This document shows positions 17,331 through 25,461 of a stretch of DNA of 64,000 nucleotides, in pieces. Source of the DNA: Clostridium estertheticum (GTDB lineage Bacteria; Bacillota; Clostridia; Clostridiales; Clostridiaceae); the NCBI RefSeq assembly GCF_026650985.1, contig NZ_CP086239.1, forward strand, positions 2,790,001-2,854,000, read 5' to 3'. Each line of letters begins with the position of its first letter. The first letter of the stretch is position 1. The notes under the pieces were generated by a model. The model was given only the letters and a program-made list of their open reading frames with translations, had not been told where the DNA came from and made no database searches. Both the position numbers and the translations under genes were made by a program.

Positions 17331-18149
17331 TTAGCTAACCCTATTTTGTAATCTTAACTTATCAGCAACCATCGCTATAAATTCGGAGTTAGTTGGTTTG
17401 CCTTTTTCATTATTAATTGTATAACCAAAAAGATTGGTTATGGTTTCTACTTGTTCTCTACTCCATGCAACTTCTATTGCATGTCTTATTGCTCTTTCTA
17501 CTCTACTCGCAGTAGTATTGAATTTTTCGCCTACTAATGGATATAATTCTTTTGTAACCGATGATAAAAGATCAATATCATTCACTACCATGTTTATTGC
17601 TTCGCGTACAAACATATAACCTTTTAAATTAGCTGGTATTCCAATCTCATGAATAATGCTTGTTATTTGACCAATCATATCGACATCAACTGGCTTACTT
17701 CTAGTGGTTTTAATTTCATCGTTATCAACATAAGAAATCGTTTTCGGTGTTTCATCATTATATATATTTTCATTTAGCGTTTGTCTTATTCTATTAGCAA
17801 ACACTTCCATATCAAAAGGTTTTATAACATAATAATCTGCTCCAAGTGATATAGCTCTCTGGGTAATTTTTTCATGACCAACTGCTGATAAAATTATTAT
17901 ACGAGGCCTTGGCTGGATCTCCATTGTATTTAGCCTCTCTAAAACTCCTAGTCCATCAAGAATCGGCATAATTATATCAAGTACTACTAGATCAGGCTTT
18001 TTTTCCTCAATCAATTTTATTGCTTCTATTCCATTTTGTGCAATGCCGGTAACAACTATATCCTTTTGCGTTAGTAAGTAATCATTAAGAATATTACAGA
18101 ATTCCTTGTTATCATCAACAATAATTATATTTATTTTTTTCTCTTCCAT
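17331..18149 (-). CDS. spo0A: Stage 0 sporulation protein A
   Basis: A 272-residue master regulator of sporulation. The receiver domain (1-120) has the acidic pair D12-D13, phospho-acceptor D58 in VVLDIIMP, the switch region ILSAVG and Lys in VIKPFD. The C-terminal effector domain holds the DNA-contact helix, with [20 protein letters not shown], and ends [14 protein letters not shown]. All key residues are intact. Canonical clostridial spo0A follows spoIVB; here the upstream gene is an aminotransferase, so this may be a relocated copy or a second paralog. The start ATG follows AAAGGAG. A possible promoter (TTGCCA and TATAAT at 18216-18190) lies just upstream. Confidence 0.93.
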   Translation of the reverse strand: MEEKKINIIIVDDNKEFCNILNDYLLTQKDIVVTGIAQNGIEAIKLIEEKKPDLVVLDIIMPILDGLGVLERLNTMEIQPRPRIIILSAVGHEKITQRAISLGADYYVIKPFDMEVFANRIRQTLNENIYNDETPKTISYVDNDEIKTTRSKPVDVDMIGQITSIIHEIGIPANLKGYMFVREAINMVVNDIDLLSSVTKELYPLVGEKFNTTASRVERAIRHAIEVAWSREQVETITNLFGYTINNEKGKPTNSEFIAMVADKLRLQNRVS

Positions 18150-18460
18150 GTTCGTAATCTCCTTTACATATCAATTATGTATCCTAATAATTATAAATTC
18201 TACAATTAATTGGCAAATCCTTTTATTTTAAAAAAATATTAAAAAATATTACCGAATTAAGTAATATAGATAGTGACTCTTTATATTTCTTATATTATTT
18301 CTACATTTATAATACAATTAGTTATATATTAACATATAACTAATTATATTGCCACACAGCACATTGTATATTATAAATTCATGATAAAATCTCAGTTTGA
18401 TACATTATGTATGCAAACTGAGATTTCTATTTCTTTACTATATATAATTTTAAAATTATA
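18150..18460 (-). promoter_or_regulatory. spo0A upstream region: promoter, inverted repeat, terminator
   Basis: No gene. Three signals are visible: TTGCCA (18216-18211) with TATAAT (18195-18190), 15 bp apart, as a possible spo0A promoter; a perfect 11-bp inverted repeat ATTAGTTATAT/ATATAACTAAT (18317-18344) that could be an operator about 170 bp before spo0A; and a 13-bp hairpin AAATCTCAGTTTG (18387-18399) with its complement (18414-18426) ending in TTTT on the minus strand, the terminator of the aminotransferase gene. Confidence 0.5.
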
Positions 18461-19651
18461 CTATTTAAGATTGTATGATTTTGCTAGTTTTTCAAAAGCT
18501 GGTAATGAATTTTCTATTTTCTCATAATCAATGCAGTATGATAACCTTGCATGCCCTGGGCATTCAAAAGCAGATCCTGCTACTAATAATAGTTTAAATT
18601 CTTTTGCATCCTCGCAGAACTTTTTATCATCCTTTATTGGTGTCCTAATAAATAAATAAAATGCTCCTTGAGGTTTTACACAAGCAAATCCTATTTTTGT
18701 AAGATAGTTATATAATAAGTCTCTATTTTTTTGATATATACTAACATCAACTTCGGCCTCAAGGCAATTTGCAATAACTCTCTGAAAAAGTGATGGTGCA
18801 TTTACAAATCCTAGAATTCTATTTGCAACATTAAGAGATATCATTATATCATCAAAACAATCCATCTTTGTATTTGCAACTACGTACCCTATTCTTTCCC
18901 CAGGCAGTGATAATGATTTACTGTAGGAATATCCAATAAATGAATTTGTATAATATTTCAAAATATATGGAACAACAACATTATCATAAACTATTTCTCT
19001 ATAAGGCTCATCAGATATAAGATATATACTTGTACCTAACTCATCCTGTTTTTGATTCATCAAATCTGATAAATCTTGTATAACCTTTTCGCAGTATACG
19101 ACACCCGTTGGATTATTTGGTGAGTTAATAATAATTGCTTTTGTTTTACTATTTATTTTATCTTTTAAACTCTCCATATTAGGTTCAAAAGTATCAATAT
19201 CTGTAGAAACAACAACAAGTTTACCATCAAAATTATTTACATAGTTTCTGTATTCACCAAAAAATGGTGCAAAAACAATAACTTCATCTTCTGGATTAAG
19301 TAATGTTTTCAGTAAAATATTTAATCCTCCGGCTGCCCCACAAGTCATAACTATGTTATTGTATGAAATATCTATATTATGCTTTTTATTTAAAAATCCA
19401 GCAATTTTTCCTCTAACATCTTCATATCCAGAATTATTCATATACCCGTGGACCAGTTTAGGAGCTATTTCATTTAATATTTTATTAATTTCAACTTTAA
19501 TATTTTCAGGTGGGGCAACATTGGGATTACCTAAGCTATAGTCAAAAACATTTTCTTCACCATAGATATCAGATAATCTTTTACCTTCTTCAAACATAGC
19601 TCTTATTATAGAACTGTTAGCAACTAAATCTTTCATCTTACTAGATATCAT
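18461..19651 (-). CDS. PLP-dependent aminotransferase (class I/II)
   Basis: A 396-residue fold-type I aminotransferase, resembling aspartate aminotransferase-type enzymes. Conserved residues are the NSPNNPTG motif near 177-184, D214 in SDEPYRE (pyridoxal nitrogen), the Schiff-base K245 in YSYSKSLSLPGERIGY, and the substrate-carboxylate Arg in ARLSYC near 375. It transfers amino groups between an amino acid and a 2-oxo acid; the amino acid cannot be read from sequence. The ATG follows GAGGAG. It is not in an operon with spo0A, because a terminator separates them. Confidence 0.88.
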   Translation of the reverse strand: MISSKMKDLVANSSIIRAMFEEGKRLSDIYGEENVFDYSLGNPNVAPPENIKVEINKILNEIAPKLVHGYMNNSGYEDVRGKIAGFLNKKHNIDISYNNIVMTCGAAGGLNILLKTLLNPEDEVIVFAPFFGEYRNYVNNFDGKLVVVSTDIDTFEPNMESLKDKINSKTKAIIINSPNNPTGVVYCEKVIQDLSDLMNQKQDELGTSIYLISDEPYREIVYDNVVVPYILKYYTNSFIGYSYSKSLSLPGERIGYVVANTKMDCFDDIMISLNVANRILGFVNAPSLFQRVIANCLEAEVDVSIYQKNRDLLYNYLTKIGFACVKPQGAFYLFIRTPIKDDKKFCEDAKEFKLLLVAGSAFECPGHARLSYCIDYEKIENSLPAFEKLAKSYNLK

Positions 19652-19763
19652 TTTAGGTCTCCTCTTATTATAAAATAAAATATATTAATAACCCCACTAA
19701 TTCATGTCTAACTTAAATAGTTTGAATTATTAGTTTATAGTATAACATAAATGTTAATTATAC

Positions 19764-20600
19764 TCATATTTTTTTATATAATTCCTCTATATATTTAATA
19801 CTCGAATCTAAATCTGTTGGAACTGTGTCCTCAAGTATTATATCAATGTATGGCTTTCTTTCTTTTATTAGAGATAATAATAATGGATAGTTAAATTGTC
19901 CACTGCCAATTGAGACTTGTTTTACTTTTCCATCATCGTATATAAAATCTTTAGCATGAATGATTGCTATTTTATCACCAAATAATTCGAATGACTTTTT
20001 TATTATCTCATCCTGTTTATCAAAATTTGTTTCATCTATAAAATTAATAGGATCAAATATAACTTGTAGGTTATTAGAATTAACACAATCTATTGCTCTC
20101 TTTAGCCTTTCTGGTGTATTCATCACATGTTTTGTGACTCCCTCAACTCCAACTACAACTCCAAACTTTTCTGCTTCTTTTACAAGTATTTTTATTGAAC
20201 TTAGAGACCTCTTAAATGCCTCTTCTGTATTGTTATCTTTTGTATAAACATACTCTCTATTAAGTGCTCCTGTTTCTGTCCCAACTATATTACATCCTAA
20301 ATATTTTGCAAAACGTATATGTTCTTTGAAATTCTCTAATAGTTTATTAAGTTCATTATCATCTGGATTTGCTAAATTTATATAACATCCAAGTAAACTT
20401 ATATTTAAGTTATGTTTTGTAAGTATTCCCTTGATATGTTCAGCCATTCCTGGTGTCATACTTCCATTCGTAATTTTAAATTCAGTTATTATTTTTTTAG
20501 GTACAAATTGTATGCTTTTAATATTTTTATCTTCCAATATCTCTGCTAGTTCATCCAATTTATATTGTCCTATGTCATGCCCGCGAATTCCAATTCTCAT
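19764..20600 (-). CDS. Sugar phosphate isomerase/epimerase family TIM barrel
   Basis: A 278-residue protein of the AP-endonuclease-2/xylose-isomerase-like TIM-barrel family. Metal-site residues are visible: E in GTETGAL, E in GVEGVTKH, D in VIFDPINF, H in IIHAKDF and E in IILEDT. These enzymes isomerise or epimerise sugars or sugar acids. It lies directly downstream of the second DeoR regulator and close to the rhamnogalacturonan genes, so it may act on a pectin-derived sugar, but the substrate is not evident. The ATG at 20600 was preferred to the GTG at 20612 because GGGAG would touch the GTG. Confidence 0.75.
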   Translation of the reverse strand: MRIGIRGHDIGQYKLDELAEILEDKNIKSIQFVPKKIITEFKITNGSMTPGMAEHIKGILTKHNLNISLLGCYINLANPDDNELNKLLENFKEHIRFAKYLGCNIVGTETGALNREYVYTKDNNTEEAFKRSLSSIKILVKEAEKFGVVVGVEGVTKHVMNTPERLKRAIDCVNSNNLQVIFDPINFIDETNFDKQDEIIKKSFELFGDKIAIIHAKDFIYDDGKVKQVSIGSGQFNYPLLLSLIKERKPYIDIILEDTVPTDLDSSIKYIEELYKKI

Positions 20601-20674
20601 AACCCAATCCACTCCCTAAATAAATTTTATTATCTTTAAATCATACTTGTTATTTCCCTAAAATTTGTATACCA

Positions 20675-21433
20675 TTAATATATAACATCAATATTATAAG
20701 AATGCAATAATTCCATCCATTCTGCCCTTGGCTCCTGATCCGTAATTATATAATCTATATCCTCATAATCAAAGAGTTTTACAAAAGATGTTTTATCATA
20801 TTTATCATGATCGATTAACATAATAACAGTGTTCGCTTGCTTTATCATAATCCTTTTAATTTCTGCCTCTTCTTCGTTAGCATCTAATACTCCTTTTTCA
20901 ATATCCATACCTTTGCAGCTCACAAGAGCTAAATCTACACTATATTTTTTTATAGTACAATGCGTTATAGGTCCTTGCATTGATAATGATCTTCGTTTTA
21001 TAACTCCACCGGTTAAAATAATATTTAGTGATGATTTATTAAGTTCACTTAAAACCCCCACTGAATTTGTTATAATTGTTACACCGCTTCTATCTCTAAT
21101 TAATTTTAAAACTTCAAGTACTGTTGAACTACAATCAGCAACTATTGTACTATCTTCTTTAATAAATTCTATTGCTTTTGAGGCTACATATTTTTTATTA
21201 TCTATATTAGTCTTTGACCTTTTATAAAAAGGTATATCATCAATTGTTCTTTCAGCATTTAATATTGCCCCACCATAACTCCTAGTGACTATGCCTTGCA
21301 CCTTTAGTTTTTCTAAATCTCGCCTTATTGTTTCTTCTGTTACATTAAATTTTTGACTTAACTTTGACACATATAACTTTTTTTCTGTTAAAACTATTTG
21401 CTTTATAATTTCTAATCTCTCAATTGGTAACAT
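20675..21433 (-). CDS. DeoR-family regulator, rhamnose-linked (paralog 2)
   Basis: A 252-residue paralog of the regulator at 4353-5111, colinear and clearly duplicated (shared MLPIERLEIIKQ start, shared VADCSSTVLEVLK ligand loop and shared VSCKGMDI segment). An N-terminal winged helix is followed by a sugar-phosphate-binding domain. It lies between the TIM-barrel gene and the GPH symporter gene, all on the minus strand, with a terminator before it. The ATG follows AAGGAGGAATTGGA. The two paralogs each sit beside one half of the rhamnose/rhamnogalacturonan genes, which suggests that duplicated regulators divide or share control. Confidence 0.85.
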   Translation of the reverse strand: MLPIERLEIIKQIVLTEKKLYVSKLSQKFNVTEETIRRDLEKLKVQGIVTRSYGGAILNAERTIDDIPFYKRSKTNIDNKKYVASKAIEFIKEDSTIVADCSSTVLEVLKLIRDRSGVTIITNSVGVLSELNKSSLNIILTGGVIKRRSLSMQGPITHCTIKKYSVDLALVSCKGMDIEKGVLDANEEEAEIKRIMIKQANTVIMLIDHDKYDKTSFVKLFDYEDIDYIITDQEPRAEWMELLHSYNIDVIY

Positions 21434-21481
21434 TCCAATTCCTCCTTGTATGGATTTTTGCTTAATTTTAATGAATGTTAT

Positions 21482-21532
21482 AAAAAAGAGCTACCCCTTT
21501 AGAAATTTTTCTAATTTAAGGCAGCTCTTTTT
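21482..21532 (-). terminator. Terminator of the GPH symporter gene
   Basis: Stem AAAAAGAGCTACC pairs with GGCAGCTCTTTTT (one mismatch) around a loop of about 24 nt, with a T-run on the minus strand. It lies 43 bp after the symporter stop codon. Confidence 0.65.
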
Positions 21533-21574
21533 ATATCCTAAAATATTAATTATTTATTAATAAATACTAGTTTA

Positions 21575-23122
21575 TTACATACTTGCTTGTTTCTCTTTAG
21601 CTTTACATTTTTTCCAATTCTTATATCCTACAGGATTATTTCCCCATAGCTTCTCATAATCCCATCCTGTTAATTCTTCTACAGTTTTACGAGTTTTATC
21701 ATCAACGTCAGCCTTTGATCCACCCGTCTTTAATCTTTTTACTTCTTTCTTAAGTATTGCATGAGATTCCCTTGTTACTGTAAATTTAAATGATGCTATA
21801 ATACCTATAATAAGAAATATAATAGGTGCTACTATTAATATAACCACCATAATATTTAAAGCTTCTTGTGGTTGTGTTTTGACTCCAGATACAAAATGTG
21901 CCTCTTCTAATGCAACTCCCACTAAGAAAATAGCAAGTGCCTGAGAAGCTTTTCTAAGGAAGCACATAAATCCTGCGAAAACTCCCTCACGTCTATCCCC
22001 AGATACTATTTCATCTACATCCGGAACAAAAGTATAGTTATTCCAAGGTACAAAATTTATTCCGCCACGTCCTAGTCCAGCAATACATGATACCGCATAT
22101 AAAGCTATAATACTTGTTGGAATAGTCTTGTATACAATTAAATATCCTATAATGCTTATTATAAAAATTGAAGATACAACTCTAAATGCAGCTCCTGGAT
22201 TTAATTTAAGTGTTAGGTATGTTGCTATACCAACACCAGCAATTTGGAATATATACATTACTGCAATTAAATTTGATGCCATTATAACATTTTGAAATAA
22301 TGCAAAAACTACAAAATAAGTGAATACTGCATTAAATGTGTCTTGCGCTAAGTAACCCCCAATATACATACCCAAATGAGCTCTGAAAGTTCTAATTCTA
22401 AGTGTTGTTACCAAATCTACATATATTTTTTGTACATTTTGCATAAATGTTAATTTTTCTTTAACCTCACTCGCCTCTGCAGCCTCTATCTCTGCAAGTG
22501 GTCTTTCCCATGTAAATGTGTATACAAGGATTAAAACAATAACAAATATTACAGTAAAAATCATAGCTGCATATAAGAATGACTTAGGTGATTCTTTTCC
22601 TAATAAATTTATAAGTCTTCCTGGTATAAATGCTGCTAAGAATGCAGAAAACTGAGCTATGTACATCCTTGCACTAGTAAGTTTAGCCCTTACTTTAAAA
22701 TCTGATGTCATTTCTGCAGCTAGCGTATCGTATGGTATAAGTATCATAGTATACACTAACTCAAATGCTATATAAGTTGCAAGATAGTAAAAATAAGTGA
22801 ATCCACTAATCCAAATAGTTGTGTAAACTCCTACGAGAGGTATTGCAAGTAACAAGAAGAATTTTCGTCTTCCAAATCTCTTTCCTAATCTAGTCTTATG
22901 GAAATTGTCTGTTATAAATCCCATTGTAGGACTTGCTACCGCATCGACAACACGAGCTAACGCAAATATTGAGGCAGCTTGAATTGGCGACAAGCCACAA
23001 AACGTAGTATAAAAATATAATAACCATGCGGATGTTAAAGCAAATGCCCCCGCTCCTATAAAATCATTCATTCCATATGAAAAATAATTTATAAATCTTA
23101 TCTTTCCATCTTTTTGACTCAT
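21575..23122 (-). CDS. GPH-family sugar:cation symporter
   Basis: A 515-residue membrane protein with about 12 transmembrane segments. Features of the glycoside-pentoside-hexuronide family are the early FALARVVDAVASPTMGFITD and TRLGKRFGRRKFF loop, and GRGGINFVPWNNYTFVPDVDE in the second half. The C-terminal 50 residues are a hydrophilic tail. GPH symporters import di- and oligosaccharides. The divergent neighbour is a GH105 unsaturated rhamnogalacturonyl hydrolase, so unsaturated galacturonyl-rhamnose is the best guess for the cargo. The ATG follows AGGGGGAG. Confidence 0.82.
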   Translation of the reverse strand: MSQKDGKIRFINYFSYGMNDFIGAGAFALTSAWLLYFYTTFCGLSPIQAASIFALARVVDAVASPTMGFITDNFHKTRLGKRFGRRKFFLLLAIPLVGVYTTIWISGFTYFYYLATYIAFELVYTMILIPYDTLAAEMTSDFKVRAKLTSARMYIAQFSAFLAAFIPGRLINLLGKESPKSFLYAAMIFTVIFVIVLILVYTFTWERPLAEIEAAEASEVKEKLTFMQNVQKIYVDLVTTLRIRTFRAHLGMYIGGYLAQDTFNAVFTYFVVFALFQNVIMASNLIAVMYIFQIAGVGIATYLTLKLNPGAAFRVVSSIFIISIIGYLIVYKTIPTSIIALYAVSCIAGLGRGGINFVPWNNYTFVPDVDEIVSGDRREGVFAGFMCFLRKASQALAIFLVGVALEEAHFVSGVKTQPQEALNIMVVILIVAPIIFLIIGIIASFKFTVTRESHAILKKEVKRLKTGGSKADVDDKTRKTVEELTGWDYEKLWGNNPVGYKNWKKCKAKEKQASM

Positions 23123-23369
23123 AATTTTCTCCCCCTAATTTTACTTTTATCATTTGACACCGTTTACTTAAATCCTTTACATTCTTGTATTTATAGATTA
23201 CTTTAAATACAACATAAAGTCAACACTTTTAATATGTATTTTATTTGTATCTATTGGTTTTGTATTTGTTTAGACCTATATTGTTTTCTAAAGTTTATCA
23301 TTTCCTCTTTATAAAATATTATAAATGGCTCTACCGTGCCTAAATAAACATATTATTGTTATTTTTATA

Positions 23370-23415
23370 TTTTTCTTTGTTTTGTCTTGTTTATGTGTAT
23401 ATTTATTCTCTTTAG
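23370..23415 (+). promoter_or_regulatory. Candidate DeoR-type operator upstream of GH105 gene
   Basis: T-rich element with TTTGTTTTGTCTTGTTTATG, ending ATTCTCTTTAG, just before a TATAAT (23421-23426). It resembles 4231-4278 upstream of rhaD. The shared core is TTTTG...CTTGTTT...TTATTCTCT..AG. The surrounding 23123-23477 holds no gene and must carry the divergent promoters of the symporter (a possible TTGACT at 23223-23218) and the hydrolase. Confidence 0.4.
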
Positions 23416-23477
23416 TATTGTATAATTTATATACAGCGTAAAATTAATTATAAAATATAATATAGTGAGGTGTTATT

Positions 23478-24599
23478 ATGAAATTAACAGAAAAAGAAAT
23501 ACGTATTAAACTGGATCTAGTTGTTAATAAACTAATTAACCTAGATAGTCCATCAGTTGAAGAAAAGTTACCCAAAGAAGGCGGCGAAGCCATAGGATTA
23601 TTTCCTAGAGATTTTGGTATTCAAGAATGGGATTGGCCACAAGGTGTAGGTCTATATGGTTTATTAAAATTAGATAAACACGACAAGAGTGATAAGTATT
23701 TAGACTTTTTAACTAATTGGTATAAAACTAATATAGAAATAGGATTACCTTCTAAAAACATCAATACTACGGCGCCTCTACTAACCTTAGTAAACCTATG
23801 TGATGTTATTAATAATCCCGAGTATGAAAACCTTTGCTTAACATGGGCTGACTGGCTCATAAATTGCCTTCCAAGAACTAAAGAAGGTGCTTTTCAACAT
23901 GTAACTAGTGCAAATGGTGATAGGCAAGCGGTAAGGTTAAATGAAAGTGAGATGTGGATAGATACCATATTTATGACCCTCTTATTTTTAAATAAAATGG
24001 GTCAAAAATATAATAGAAAGGATTGGGTTGATGAATCAATTAATCAAATGCTTGTTCATATAAAATATTTATATGATAAAAAATCTGGTCTCTTCTATCA
24101 CGGTTGGAGTTTTAATGAAAACAGTAATTTTGGTGAAGTTTTTTGGTGCAGAGGTAATTCATGGTTTACTTTTGGTATTCTAGACTATATCGAGGCATTT
24201 GAAGGCACAATGAATCCAGGGATCAAGAAATTTTTACTTGATACTTTTAAAGCTCAAGTAAATACATTAGTTAAATATCAAGCAAAGTCCGGTTTATGGC
24301 ATACAGTTATAGACGATGTTACTAGTTATGAGGAAGTTTCTGGCTCTGCGGCTATAGTTACAGGTATTTTAACTGGAATTAGATTAGGTATCCTTGATGA
24401 CTCATTTAAACCCTATGCTGAGAAAACAATAAAGGCATTATGTAACAACATAGAAAAAGATGGTACAGTATTAAAAGTATCCGGCGGAACTGGCATGGGA
24501 TATGATGTAGATCATTATAAGAATATAATTATAGCTCCAATGGCTTATGGACAATCATTAACTATAATGGCTCTTGTGGAAGCACTTAACCATCTATAA
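23478..24599 (+). CDS. Unsaturated rhamnogalacturonyl hydrolase (GH105)
   Basis: A 373-residue alpha/alpha-barrel protein of the GH88/GH105 group, the size of YteR and YesR from B. subtilis. These enzymes hydrate and remove the unsaturated galacturonic acid from lyase-generated rhamnogalacturonan disaccharides, releasing rhamnose. Conserved stretches are WDWPQGVGLYGL, the catalytic-Asp segment SEMWIDTIFM, FYHGWSF, WCRGNSWF and the C-terminal SGSAAIVTGI and MAYGQSL. No signal peptide is present, so it acts on imported disaccharide, consistent with the divergent GPH symporter. The ATG follows AGTGAGG. Confidence 0.88.
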   Translation: MKLTEKEIRIKLDLVVNKLINLDSPSVEEKLPKEGGEAIGLFPRDFGIQEWDWPQGVGLYGLLKLDKHDKSDKYLDFLTNWYKTNIEIGLPSKNINTTAPLLTLVNLCDVINNPEYENLCLTWADWLINCLPRTKEGAFQHVTSANGDRQAVRLNESEMWIDTIFMTLLFLNKMGQKYNRKDWVDESINQMLVHIKYLYDKKSGLFYHGWSFNENSNFGEVFWCRGNSWFTFGILDYIEAFEGTMNPGIKKFLLDTFKAQVNTLVKYQAKSGLWHTVIDDVTSYEEVSGSAAIVTGILTGIRLGILDDSFKPYAEKTIKALCNNIEKDGTVLKVSGGTGMGYDVDHYKNIIIAPMAYGQSLTIMALVEALNHL

Positions 24600-24624
24600 A
24601 CCATAATTAAATAGAGTGTTATTG

Positions 24625-24670
24625 ATAGCTAATAGGTAGTTTAAAATAACTACCTATTAGCTATTCTTTT
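24625..24670. terminator. Convergent-gene terminator
   Basis: A perfect 17-bp stem, ATAGCTAATAGGTAGTT (24625-24641) with its complement (24648-24664), and a 6-nt loop. It ends both the GH105 gene and the TetR gene; the TetR stop codon lies inside the right arm. Confidence 0.8.
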
Positions 24671-25271
24671 GTCTGATACTATTTTCATATTTAAATATAA
24701 TTATAAAACGCTTCATATATTCATTCATTGCTTCTAAAAGGTCAAATTTTCCATCATAAAGACACCAATTATATACAACCCCTCTCGCAGCTATAAATAA
24801 ATATTCAGTAATACTTTCTTTAGACATCTCATTACTAAGCTCATTTTTTTCTTGCCCTCTTTCTATAATAATATTCAGTAGATTTTGCATATCCCTACCT
24901 TTAGTTATAAATAACTTATTATTTGAGTTATACAATAATTTCATTGTGTCAATTCCAACTTGAACATTATACTTTGCATAATAATCAAAATACTTAATAA
25001 TTTCATTTGTAGCGTTATCGCAATATATATTATTGGCAACTTCCTTAATAAAATATTCATCTGCTCGCTTATATATTTCTATAAGGATTTCATTTTTAGA
25101 TTTAAAACAATTATAAAAAGAACCTACAGAAACTCCGGCTTTTTTACATATATCTTGTATTTTAATATTTTTATAACCTTTTTTGTCCATAAGGTCAATT
25201 GCACTTTTATATATTTTATTTTTAGTGTTAAGTGCTTGTAGTTGTCTATTGTTTAACTTTTCTTCATCCAT
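24657..25271 (-). CDS. TetR-family transcriptional regulator
   Basis: A 204-residue repressor. The N-terminal helix-turn-helix (about 10-55) contains IYKSAIDLMDKKGYKNIKI and ICKKAGVSVGSFYNCFKSKN. A helical ligand domain follows. It is divergent from the enoate-reductase-like gene at 25462, and between them lie two strong promoters and a perfect 27-bp palindrome. Repression of both genes, relieved by a substrate or electrophile, is the likely arrangement. The ATG follows AGGAG. Confidence 0.85.
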   Translation of the reverse strand: MDEEKLNNRQLQALNTKNKIYKSAIDLMDKKGYKNIKIQDICKKAGVSVGSFYNCFKSKNEILIEIYKRADEYFIKEVANNIYCDNATNEIIKYFDYYAKYNVQVGIDTMKLLYNSNNKLFITKGRDMQNLLNIIIERGQEKNELSNEMSKESITEYLFIAARGVVYNWCLYDGKFDLLEAMNEYMKRFIIIFKYENSIRQKNS

Positions 25272-25306
25272 AATAAATCTCCTAACTATAATCTTTTTCT
25301 AAGTAA

Positions 25307-25334
25307 ATTATAGTTTATTAATATGCTTTGTCAA
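25307..25334 (-). promoter_or_regulatory. Promoter of the TetR gene
   Basis: Consensus TTGACA (25334-25329) and TATAAT (25312-25307) with 16-bp spacing on the minus strand, about 35 bp before the TetR start codon. Confidence 0.7.
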
Positions 25335-25366
25335 TATAATTATAAGGTTTTAGTTTTATAATTGTA

Positions 25367-25395
25367 TTGACATAAATATAACATATTTATATAAT
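25367..25395 (+). promoter_or_regulatory. Consensus sigma-A promoter of the enoate-reductase-like gene
   Basis: TTGACA (25367-25372) and TATAAT (25390-25395) with exact 17-bp spacing, a perfect match to the vegetative consensus. The operator palindrome follows directly, so an active repressor would cover the transcription start. Confidence 0.8.
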
Positions 25396-25406
25396 GAATC
25401 TATTCA

Positions 25407-25433
25407 GTGAATTTATTCGTTGAATAAATTCAC
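25407..25433. promoter_or_regulatory. TetR operator palindrome
   Basis: Perfect inverted repeat with 12-bp arms: GTGAATTTATTC (25407-25418), GTT, then the complement (25422-25433). It lies 12 bp past the -10 box. Half-sites TGAATCTATTCA just upstream (25395-25406) resemble it. Assignment to the adjacent TetR protein is inference from position. Confidence 0.65.
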
Positions 25434-25461
25434 TAGACTTTATTTCATAGGGGGTATTATT

